Shown here: positions 41,829 through 49,000 of the stretch, one piece after another | Position numbering within the stretch: position 1 is the first letter of the stretch | Layout: every line of letters starts with the position of its first letter | NCBI RefSeq assembly: GCF_003991205.1 | Contig: NZ_RXOZ01000035.1 | Span: 124,001-188,000 of the forward strand | From: Georgenia sp. SYP-B2076 | GTDB taxonomy: Bacteria; Actinomycetota; Actinomycetes; Actinomycetales; Actinomycetaceae | Direction: 5' to 3' | Length of the DNA stretch: 64,000 nt | The notes under the pieces: model-generated | What the model saw: the letters and a program-made list of their open reading frames with translations, nothing else | The model's database searches: none | Told to the model about the DNA's origin: nothing | Program-made: the position numbers and the translations under genes

Positions 41829-42125
41829 ATGACCTTCTGCTCGCACCTCGACACCATCGACCACGGCGTCACCGCAGACGGCGCCCCGGGGTGCGTGGAC
41901 TGCCTGGCGATGGGCGGGCAGTGGCTGCACCTGCGCGCCTGCCAGCAGTGCGGCCACATCGGTTGCTGCGACTCGTCGCCGAACCGGCACGCCCGCGTCC
42001 ACAGCCACGACGTCGGTCACCCCGTGGTCCGCTCCTACGAGCCCGGGGAGGCCTGGTACTACTGCTTCCCCGAGGACGTCACCTTCGAGCTCGACGGCGC
42101 ACCACCCGCGCCGTCGCACGCGTGA
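41829..42125 (+). CDS. UBP-type zinc-finger protein
   Basis: This 98-residue protein is a single UBP (ZnF-UBP) domain: FCSHLDTIDHGVTADG, CVDCLAMG, LRACQQCGHIGCCDSSPNRH and then HARVHSHDVGHPVV hold the Cys/His ligands in the usual order, and GEAWYYCFPEDVTFEL ends it. Such one-domain proteins are common in actinobacteria and their ligand is unknown, since there is no ubiquitin. It sits 3 bases upstream of a DsbA-domain gene and probably shares its transcript. Confidence 0.9.
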   Translation: MTFCSHLDTIDHGVTADGAPGCVDCLAMGGQWLHLRACQQCGHIGCCDSSPNRHARVHSHDVGHPVVRSYEPGEAWYYCFPEDVTFELDGAPPAPSHA

Positions 42126-42128
42126 GCC

Positions 42129-42968
42129 ATGTCCGACGGCACGGAGCGACGCCCGATGGCGCGCGCCGACGCGGACGCGGCAGAGGCCCCGGACCAGGTC
42201 GAGGTGCTCGCCGAGGGGGACGGCGACGCGGGGCGGCACGTGGAGGAGGCGCGCGAGTTCCCCGAGCACGGCGTCTCCGCGGAGGCATGGGACGTGTGCG
42301 AGCCGCCGGCGCCCGGGGCGCTCTTCGCGACGGGCGAGCGTGGGCGCGAGCCGGGGGAGCGACCGACGCCGCACCAGCCCGCGGTCCCGGTCCGCCACCT
42401 CCGGGGCAACCCCGATGCTGCGGTGACCGTCGTCGAGTACGGCGACTTCGAGTGCCCCTACTGCGCGGCGGCCGCGCCGGTCCTGCATGAGGTCGTCGAC
42501 GGCTCGGACGGCGGCGTCCGGCTCGAGTTTCGCAACTTCCCGCTCGCGCAGGTCCATCCTTACGCGCTCACCGCGGCGCTCGCCGCCGAGGCGGTCAGCC
42601 CGTACGGGGTGTTCTGGGAGATGCACGACCTGCTCTTCACCCATCAGGACCGCCTGCGCGACGTCGACCTGCGCAGCTACGCCGAGTCCCTCGGCGTCGA
42701 CGGCGACGCTGTGGTCGGCGACCGGGCCCAGGTCTTCGGTGACCGGGTCGAGGCCGACTTCGCCTCCGGCGTCGAGCTGGGGGTGCGGGGGACGCCGTGG
42801 TTGTTCGTGAACGGCGAGCACTACCTCGGTCGCATGGAGGTCGCGGCGCTGCGCCAGGCCACCTCGGCAGCCCTCGCCCCGCGCCGCGTCGGCGGTCTCC
42901 GTCCCCGCGGGGACTCACCGCCCCGGCGCCGGCTCGTACCACGGCCGTGGGGGCAGCGTCGGGACTGA
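42129..42968 (+). CDS. Stand-alone DsbA/thioredoxin-domain protein (NhaA-associated type)
   Basis: The 279-residue protein has a poorly conserved acidic lead (about 1-95) and then a DsbA-type domain: VTVVEYGDFECPYCAAAAPV with CPYC, the helical part GVFWEMHDLLFTHQDRLRDV, and the cis-Pro loop GVRGTPWLFVNGEHYLG. In many actinobacteria this exact domain is fused to the C-terminus of the Na+/H+ antiporter NhaA. Here it is separate and its 3' end overlaps nhaA on the other strand by 54 bases, so the last 18 or so residues (PRRRLVPRPWGQRRD) are shaped by antisense coding. It has no signal peptide. Confidence 0.87.
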   Translation: MSDGTERRPMARADADAAEAPDQVEVLAEGDGDAGRHVEEAREFPEHGVSAEAWDVCEPPAPGALFATGERGREPGERPTPHQPAVPVRHLRGNPDAAVTVVEYGDFECPYCAAAAPVLHEVVDGSDGGVRLEFRNFPLAQVHPYALTAALAAEAVSPYGVFWEMHDLLFTHQDRLRDVDLRSYAESLGVDGDAVVGDRAQVFGDRVEADFASGVELGVRGTPWLFVNGEHYLGRMEVAALRQATSAALAPRRVGGLRPRGDSPPRRRLVPRPWGQRRD

Positions 42969-44294
42969 GGCCGTGTCCGGGCTGCACAGCGACGAGCGCT
43001 CGCCGAGCGTGCGCAGGACGAGGGTGCCGAGCGCGGCGGCGACCAGGGAGCCGACGAGGATCCCGATCTTCGCCTGGTCCTGGAGCGCCGGGTCCCTGAA
43101 CGCGAGCCCCGTGATGAACAGCGCGATGGTGAAGCCGATCCCGGCGAGGGTCGCCCCGCCGACCAGGTGGGTGTAGCGCACCCGGCCCGGGAGGACGCCC
43201 CACCCGGCGCGCAGGGCCAGGGTGGCGCCGGCGGTGATGCCGACGGTGTTGCCGACGAGGAGGGCGACGACGACGCCGAGGGTCACGGGCGAGGCGGCGG
43301 CCGCGCGCAGCGTCGCGCCGTCGAGCGAGACGCCGGCGTTGGCGAGGCCGAAGACGGGGACCACGAGGAACGCGGACCAGGGGTGCAGCACGTATGTCAG
43401 GCGGGCGTTGGCCGGGACGGCCGCCCGGGCGGCCAGGACGGCGAGGTTGACCCGCTCCGCGTCGGGCTGCTCCTGCACGGCCCGGCTGTAGGTGGGCACC
43501 TGGTCCACGTTCTCCTGCTGCGGCGGGCGCGCCGGGATTAGGAGCCCGAGCAGGACCCCGGCGAGGGTGGGGTGCACCCCGGACTCGTGCAGTACCAGCC
43601 ACAGGAGCACCCCGGCGAGCAGGTACGGGCTCAGGCGCCAGACCCGCATCCAGCGCATCGCGGCGAGGACGACGACGACGGCGCCCGCCGTCGCCAGCGC
43701 CGGCAAGGACAGGCCCTCGCTGTAGAACACGGCCATCACGGTGATGGCACCGAGGTCGTCGACGATCGCGAGGGTGAGCATGAACAGGCGCAGCCGGTCC
43801 GGGCACCGCGGGCCGACGAGGGCGAGGACCCCGATGACGAACGCCGTGTCGGTGGACATCGCGATGCCCCAACCGCGGGCGGCCTCCCCGGCGGGGTTGA
43901 ACACCGAGTAGATCACCGCGGGCGCGAGGAGCCCGCCGACCGCGCCGAGGGCGGGCACGGCGACGGCGCGCCGGTCGCGCAGCTCGCCGGTGGTCAGCTC
44001 GCGGGTGATCTCCAGACCGACGACGAGGAAGAACACCGACATGGCGGCATCGTTGACCCAGCCGTGCAGGTCGAGGTGCACCGTGAGGTCGCCCAGGCGG
44101 AGGTCGGCGGGCGCGTCCCAGAGCTGGTGGTAGGTCTCGGCGAAGGGGGCGTTGGCCCACACGAGCGCGATGACGGTGGCGGCGAGCAGGAGCGCGGCGC
44201 CGCCGGCCTCGGTCGCGAGGAAGCGGCCCAGGGCCGGGGAGGGTGCGGGGACGCGGACGCGGGGGGCCGGCCCGGGCCGTGGTGCCTGGGTCAT
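42915..44294 (-). CDS. nhaA: Na+/H+ antiporter NhaA
   Basis: This 459-residue membrane protein has about twelve helices and the NhaA landmarks: the TD of GIAMSTDTAFVIGVL, the paired Asp of LTLAIVDDLGAITVM, and the unwound-helix segment TLAGIGFTIALFITGLAF. It exchanges sodium for protons to control pH and salt. The start is ATG 44294 with GGAGG upstream. The C-terminal tail (SLCSPDTASVPTLPPRPW) is encoded opposite the DsbA-domain gene. The normal C-terminal DsbA fusion seen in relatives is absent. Confidence 0.95.
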   Translation of the reverse strand: MTQAPRPGPAPRVRVPAPSPALGRFLATEAGGAALLLAATVIALVWANAPFAETYHQLWDAPADLRLGDLTVHLDLHGWVNDAAMSVFFLVVGLEITRELTTGELRDRRAVAVPALGAVGGLLAPAVIYSVFNPAGEAARGWGIAMSTDTAFVIGVLALVGPRCPDRLRLFMLTLAIVDDLGAITVMAVFYSEGLSLPALATAGAVVVVLAAMRWMRVWRLSPYLLAGVLLWLVLHESGVHPTLAGVLLGLLIPARPPQQENVDQVPTYSRAVQEQPDAERVNLAVLAARAAVPANARLTYVLHPWSAFLVVPVFGLANAGVSLDGATLRAAAASPVTLGVVVALLVGNTVGITAGATLALRAGWGVLPGRVRYTHLVGGATLAGIGFTIALFITGLAFRDPALQDQAKIGILVGSLVAAALGTLVLRTLGERSSLCSPDTASVPTLPPRPWYEPAPGR

Positions 44295-44529
44295 CGGCGG
44301 CCTCCAGACGTGGACCTCTCGGGCGCTCGCGGCCAGGCTACGCCGCGCCGGTGGCCGGGCCGGGATTCGTCCGACGGCGGTACGGCCAGCCTGCGCGCCG
44401 GCGGCCGGGGCAAAGGGACCCGGGCGGCATCGTCCCGAACGGCCCCGACGGTTCGGACGCGAGACACGTGGAGGTCCGCACCCTGCCGGTGCGGACCTCC
44501 AGGTGGTGCGCCGAGCGGCGCCGGCGTCC

Positions 44530-45474
44530 CTATCGACGGAAGACGCTGAGGAGGAACTCGAGAACGAGCCGCTCGAAGTGACCGAGCTTCTCGCGTGCGG
44601 GCTTCTCCTCCTCCGACGCCGCCGGCCCGTCGGCGGGAGCCTGCTCCTCCTCGGCGGGCGCCTGCGCGCCGTCTCCAGCGGCCTCGTCGGCGGGCGCGGT
44701 AGGCGCCGGGTGCTCGGCGGAAGCGGGCTCCTCGGAGGAAGCCGGCTCCTCAGCGGGCGCGGGATCCGCACCCTCGGCGGGCTCGGTCGCCGGCTCCTGC
44801 TCGGCGGGCTCCTTCGCCGGCTCCTGCTCGGTAGCGGCCTCGGGCGCCGGCACCGGCATCGGAGCCAGGGCGGGCTCCTCGGCGGGCGCGGCCGGGGCGG
44901 GCTGCTCGATGGGGGCGGGGGCGAGCTCAGCGTCGCCCGGCAGGGCGCCGGCGTAGCTTCCGAAGTTCTGCGTGGCGTACACCTCGCCGCCGGCGTTCTG
45001 CGCCACGCCGACGCCCGTGTGGGTGGCCTTGGGGTCGAGCAGGTTGCGGCGGTGACCCTCGGAGTCGATCCAGCCGTCGACGAAGACGCCCGCCATCTCC
45101 GCCGTGCTGTAGCCGGAGAGGTACGCGACGTTCTCGGACCAGCTCGAGGCTCCGGCCGGCATCTGCTGGCCGTACTGGGGGTTGTGCGACATGTTCGACT
45201 GGGCGGCCTGCGTCTCGCTCCACCCACGTGCGAGCGCGTCCACGGCGGAGTTGCGCGTCAGGGGGGCCACGCCCTGCGACTGCCGGTACTCGTTGATGCG
45301 GTTGAAGACCTCGGCCTCGACCTCGAGCGTCCAGGCCGCCTGCGTGGCGGTGATGACGGGGCTCGGGGCCGGCGAGGCGAAGGCCGGGGCGGTGGCGAGG
45401 CCCACCGGGATCGCGACTGCGGCCGCGGCGACGGCGGCGAGGGTGCGGCGGTAACGGGCGGACTGGACGGACAA
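44530..45474 (-). CDS. Secreted CAP/SCP-domain protein
   Basis: The 314-residue protein has a signal peptide (AAVAAAAVAIPVGLATAPAFA, cut near residue 33) and a CAP domain (about 40-160) with FNRINEYRQSQGVAPL, ARGWSETQA, NMSHNP, SWSENVAYLSGYS and DSEGHRRNLLDPKATHTGVG (the last being the family signature). A long Pro/Glu/Ala-rich tail (about 170-295) ends in ERLVLEFLLSVFRR. CAP proteins act outside the cell, often in stress or wall contexts. I choose TTG 45474 because GGAGA lies 5 bases before it and it begins immediately ahead of the signal peptide. A GTNAC direct repeat lies 30 bases upstream. Confidence 0.88.
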   Translation of the reverse strand: MSVQSARYRRTLAAVAAAAVAIPVGLATAPAFASPAPSPVITATQAAWTLEVEAEVFNRINEYRQSQGVAPLTRNSAVDALARGWSETQAAQSNMSHNPQYGQQMPAGASSWSENVAYLSGYSTAEMAGVFVDGWIDSEGHRRNLLDPKATHTGVGVAQNAGGEVYATQNFGSYAGALPGDAELAPAPIEQPAPAAPAEEPALAPMPVPAPEAATEQEPAKEPAEQEPATEPAEGADPAPAEEPASSEEPASAEHPAPTAPADEAAGDGAQAPAEEEQAPADGPAASEEEKPAREKLGHFERLVLEFLLSVFRR

Positions 45475-45502
45475 GAGAGTCTCCGTTTGTGACGATGGGA
45501 AG

Positions 45503-45518
45503 GTCACAAAAGGGTAAC
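45503..45518 (-). promoter_or_regulatory. MtrA-type direct repeat before the CAP gene
   Basis: GTCAC (45503-45507) and GTAAC (45514-45518) are direct repeats with a 6-base gap. This matches the GTNAC-N6-GTNAC pattern reported, as I recall it, for the actinobacterial response regulator MtrA, which controls cell-wall and secreted hydrolase genes. The other 250 bases of this gap hold no clear gene. Confidence 0.5.
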
Positions 45519-45768
45519 GGCAATCAGGACGCTCATCGTCCCGTGCCCGGGGTGCGGCGAGTAGCGACGCCGGTACGTCGCCGCGGGCCAGCATCGATGC
45601 CGCCTGAGGGTGCGCGACCGGCCCGCGAACGTGCGGAAGGTCACGTGGGTGCCGACCACCTGACATTCGCCCTCACACCGGGGCGCTTTCGACCCCTGCG
45701 CCGTTCGGTGCTGACGGCAGCACGTTCGCCTCGCGGGGCGCGTGCCAGCGAGGCGAACGTGATCCGGT

Positions 45769-47736
45769 TCAGAAGGGTGGGTTGGGGTCCTGGCCGGGTG
45801 GGATGTCGTCGTCCCAGAGGCCGGCCGGTGGGGGTGGCGCCGGTCGTGCGGCGGCCCTGTGCGGTGGTGGGGCGGGCGGGGCTGTGCCGTCGGCGGACGG
45901 CGGGGGTGGCCCATTTGTGGGGACGCCGGGGCGCGGGGCGCCGGACGTCGTGGTGCTCGTCCCGGCGCCGCCTGCCCGGGAGGTCGTCCCCGCCCCGGTC
46001 GGTCCCGCCTCCGTCGTCCCTAAACCGGTGCTGGCCGGGATGTTCGCGGTGGTGGGGCTGGGGGGCCAGGAGGCGGCCAGGACGGTGCCGAGGTCGCCGG
46101 GCACAGGGCGCGGCGGGGTCAGCGCGTCCGGGGTGCGCCCCGCCCGGGCGGGGCCTGGTCTTCGGTGTGTGGTGCCGATGTGGCGCCCGTCGCGGTAGTG
46201 GAAGTCGAACCCGTCGGCCAGGATCGTGATGCGGATGTCCTGGTCGTGGACACGGTGATGGTGGTACGTGCACAGCGTGCACCCGTTCTCCACCGAGGTC
46301 GGGCCGCCGTGGGAGAAGTGCCAGATGTGGTGGACCTCGCACCAGGACGCGCGCAGCGTGCACCCGGGCCACTGGCAGCTCCGGTCCCGGCTGGTCACCC
46401 CCCGGCGCAGCTCCTTGGTGTAGGTCCGCACGGACTGGCCCACGTCCAGCGGCACGGCCTGGGCGTCCATCACGATGCGGGTCAGCTCGCAGTCACACAT
46501 GAGCCGCTCGAGCTCGCCGAGCGGGACGAGGGAGCCGTCCTCGAGCTCGGCCGGGGCCACGTCTGGCAGCAGCGGCACCGGTGCCAGGATGGGCAGCACG
46601 GGGGCGATCACCCCACCGCACCCCACCCCGGGGCTGGCGCCGGGGTCGGGGCGGAAGGCGGTCCCGGCGGCCCCGGCCGCGCTCGCGGCGTCCTCGATCG
46701 CGCGGCGGTCGCCGGCCTCGATGGCTTGGCGGCGCCGGCGCAGCGCGGTCCAGGTCTCCTCGGTGGCCAGCACGGCTAGGTGCGGGCGGACCTGCGCCCC
46801 GTTCAGGTCCGCCCCGACCTGCAGGACGCGGGCGGCCATGGTCACCAGGGCGTCGGCGCGGCGCTGCTCACGGGTACGGTCATCCCCGGCAGCCAGGGTC
46901 CCCACGACCGCGTCCAGCGCGGTGTCCACGATCGTGCCGCCCACGTCGTCGAGGAACCAGGTCCCGGCCCGCCCGCCCGCCCCGCGCCGGGACGTCACCG
47001 ACCGGCGCCGCCACACCGCCGCGAACGAGGCCTGCGCGGCCTGGGCGTCGATGCCCGCGGCCACCGCCTTGGCCGCCCGGGCCAGCTCGGGCGCCGAGAG
47101 CTCCTTGGCCCGCTCGACCAGGTCGGCCGCCACCCCGTGGTCCAGGGCGTCCTTGACCTCCGCCGAGGCACCCGCGCGCAGCCGGGTCAGGGCCTTGGCG
47201 TGCTCGAGGTTCAGGTCCCCGTCCGCCACGGCCCGGGCGACCTCGGGCATCGCCGCCAGGCCCTCGGCGACCTGGAGCTCACCGGCCGCGGGCCCACGCC
47301 CGGTCCCGGTCACCCGGGCCCGCCAGTCCGTGAAGTCCCGGTCCAGCCCGATGCCCCAGCGCCCGTCCTCCTTGTGCGCGAGGAGCACACCGCCTCGGTA
47401 CACCGTCAGCTCCCGGATGGCCGCGTCCACCCCAGCGATCATGCGTTCGCGCTCACCGTGCTCCCACCCCGACGCCCCGCTCCCCGGCGCCCCGAGCGCC
47501 AGCGCCGCCACCGCCGCCCGCACCCCCGCCAGCAACACCGTCGGCCCCACCAGTGCGCCGATGGCACCCGGCGCCTCGGCGGTGTCGGCGGCGTCCCCGC
47601 TCGCAGCGGCGAGCCCCGGGCCAGCAGCGGCGTCCCCGCCGGCAAGGGCGAGGGCGGCCGGCGGCCGCGTGCCATCGGCCGCGGTGGCCTTCACGCCCTC
47701 CCCGACGGGCAGTGCCGCCATCTCCCTCACCCCCAC
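45769..47736 (-). CDS. DUF222 / HNH endonuclease-domain protein (13E12-like)
   Basis: The 655-residue protein has an N-terminal DUF222 region (about 60-400) and a C-terminal HNH nuclease motif: SCQWPGCTLRASWCEVHHIW, HFSHGGPTSVENG and CTLCTYHHHRVH, which include the zinc Cys and catalytic His residues. A Pro/Gly/Ala/Thr-rich tail of about 100 residues follows. This matches the 13E12 repeat family widespread in actinobacteria, thought to be mobile or DNA-damage linked. The start is GTG 47736; ATG 47721 is an alternative with GAGGGAG directly before it. A LexA-type box lies 7 bases upstream of the GTG. Confidence 0.92.
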   Translation of the reverse strand: MGVREMAALPVGEGVKATAADGTRPPAALALAGGDAAAGPGLAAASGDAADTAEAPGAIGALVGPTVLLAGVRAAVAALALGAPGSGASGWEHGERERMIAGVDAAIRELTVYRGGVLLAHKEDGRWGIGLDRDFTDWRARVTGTGRGPAAGELQVAEGLAAMPEVARAVADGDLNLEHAKALTRLRAGASAEVKDALDHGVAADLVERAKELSAPELARAAKAVAAGIDAQAAQASFAAVWRRRSVTSRRGAGGRAGTWFLDDVGGTIVDTALDAVVGTLAAGDDRTREQRRADALVTMAARVLQVGADLNGAQVRPHLAVLATEETWTALRRRRQAIEAGDRRAIEDAASAAGAAGTAFRPDPGASPGVGCGGVIAPVLPILAPVPLLPDVAPAELEDGSLVPLGELERLMCDCELTRIVMDAQAVPLDVGQSVRTYTKELRRGVTSRDRSCQWPGCTLRASWCEVHHIWHFSHGGPTSVENGCTLCTYHHHRVHDQDIRITILADGFDFHYRDGRHIGTTHRRPGPARAGRTPDALTPPRPVPGDLGTVLAASWPPSPTTANIPASTGLGTTEAGPTGAGTTSRAGGAGTSTTTSGAPRPGVPTNGPPPPSADGTAPPAPPPHRAAARPAPPPPAGLWDDDIPPGQDPNPPF

Positions 47737-47742
47737 TCATCT

Positions 47743-47758
47743 TCGAACGGATGTTTGA
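47743..47758 (-). promoter_or_regulatory. SOS (LexA) box upstream of the DUF222/HNH gene
   Basis: TCGAACGGATGTTTGA fits the actinobacterial LexA consensus TCGAAC-N4-GTTCGA at 11 of 12 defined positions. It sits immediately upstream of the start, so bound LexA would block expression until DNA damage. In Mycobacterium tuberculosis several 13E12-family genes are known to have SOS boxes. Confidence 0.75.
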
Positions 47759-47988
47759 AGGTTATGGCAACCCGCTGACATCCGCGCCGGGGGTGTGGAC
47801 AAGCATCAAGAGGGCCGGCGGGCCGGTCCCGCCGAGCCAGCCACCGACCCCGAGGACGTCGGCCCAGGGCAAGAGCCCGGCCCCCAGGCTCGCGCAGCCT
47901 AGGCAGCCAGCGCTCGGCGTCGACCCCATCCGTCGCCCGCGCGCCGCCCCGGGGTGCCCGCCGCCACCCGCAGCGGTATAACGCCACC

Positions 47989-48894
47989 ATGCCGAGCGAA
48001 CCCGACCCGCGCGTGGGCGTCGTCGTCATCACCCACAACCGGCGTGAGGAGCTGAACCGGACGCTGACGGCGCTGGGTCAGGTTCCCGAACGGCCCCGGG
48101 TGGTCGTGGTGGACAACGCCTCGGTCGACGGCACGGCGGCAAGCGTCCGTGCGGACTTCCCCTGGGCCGAGCTCATCACGCCCGGGACCAACCTCGGCGC
48201 GGTCGGGCGAAACGTCGGTGTCGAACACCTGGACACGCCGTACGTCGCATTCTGCGACGATGACACCTGGTGGGAGCCCGGCTCGCTGCGCGCCGCGGCC
48301 GACGCCCTCGACGCCTGCCCGCACCTCGCGGTGATCACGGCCCGGATCGTGGTCGAGCCGGCCGGCACGGAGGACCCGATCGTCGCGGAGCTGCGTGACT
48401 CCCCGGTGCGCGGGCTCCCGGGGCTGCCCGGCCCCGCGCTCGGCAGCTTCCTCGCGGGCGCGTCGGTGGTCCGGCGGGCGGCCTTCCGCGAGGTCGGCGG
48501 GTTCAGCTCGCGGCTGTGGCTGGGCGGGGAGGAGGAGCTGCTCGCGGCCGACCTCGCGGCGGCCGGCTGGGAGCTGTGCTACCTCGACGCGCTCACCGTC
48601 CACCACCAGGCCTCGGTCCTGCGCGACGGCGACCGCCGGCTGCACGACGGCGTCCGCAACACCCTCTGGTTCACGTGGCTGCGGCGCCCCTGGCCGGCGG
48701 CGGTCCGCCGCACCGGTGTGGTCCTTCGCCAGATGAACCCTGGGCGTCCGGCCTTCGGGGGCGTCCTCGCCGCGGTGCGGGGGCTTCCCTGGGTGCTGCG
48801 GGAGCGTCGCGTGCTGCCCCCGCACGTCGAGGCCCGCTTCCTGGCCCTCGAGGACGCACAGCGACGGTCGACCGCCCGCCGCTACGGACGCTGA
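47989..48894 (+). CDS. Glycosyltransferase family 2
   Basis: The 301-residue enzyme has a GT-A fold: VGVVVITHNRREELNRTLTA at the start, VVVVDNASVDGT, and the metal-binding VAFCDDDTWWEPGSL motif at about residues 85-99. An acceptor-side segment GGFSSRLWLGGEEELLAADL is typical of rhamnosyl- or galactofuranosyl-transferase-like members. It transfers a sugar from a nucleotide donor to an unknown acceptor. It has no transmembrane helix. It ends in the first of a set of small hairpin repeats. Confidence 0.9.
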   Translation: MPSEPDPRVGVVVITHNRREELNRTLTALGQVPERPRVVVVDNASVDGTAASVRADFPWAELITPGTNLGAVGRNVGVEHLDTPYVAFCDDDTWWEPGSLRAAADALDACPHLAVITARIVVEPAGTEDPIVAELRDSPVRGLPGLPGPALGSFLAGASVVRRAAFREVGGFSSRLWLGGEEELLAADLAAAGWELCYLDALTVHHQASVLRDGDRRLHDGVRNTLWFTWLRRPWPAAVRRTGVVLRQMNPGRPAFGGVLAAVRGLPWVLRERRVLPPHVEARFLALEDAQRRSTARRYGR

Positions 48895-48971
48895 AGCGTC
48901 ACCTCGACGCTGAGCCGTCACGTCGCGTCACGGCGCTCAAGCGTCACGTCGCGTTACGACGCTGAAGCGTC
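48887..48971. repeat. Hairpin-forming repeat cluster at convergent gene ends
   Basis: GACGCTGAAGCGTC occurs at 48887-48900 and 48958-48971, with two degenerate copies at 48906-48919 and 48932-48945. Each perfect copy is self-complementary (GACGC/GCGTC around TGAA). They alternate with GTCACGTCGCGTCACGG-type sequence and span the 106-base gap between the glycosyltransferase and patatin stops. The first copy includes the glycosyltransferase stop codon. A role in two-way termination is likely. Confidence 0.65.
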
Positions 48972-49000
48972 ACCACACCTGACGACGGCGCAGCACCACC

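Noticed and set aside
44295-45227. Long N-terminal extension of NhaA
   Set aside because: The open frame upstream of 44294 is antisense to or overlaps the CAP gene in another frame and is Arg/Pro/Ser-rich. The GGAGG site and the first helix fix the start at 44294.
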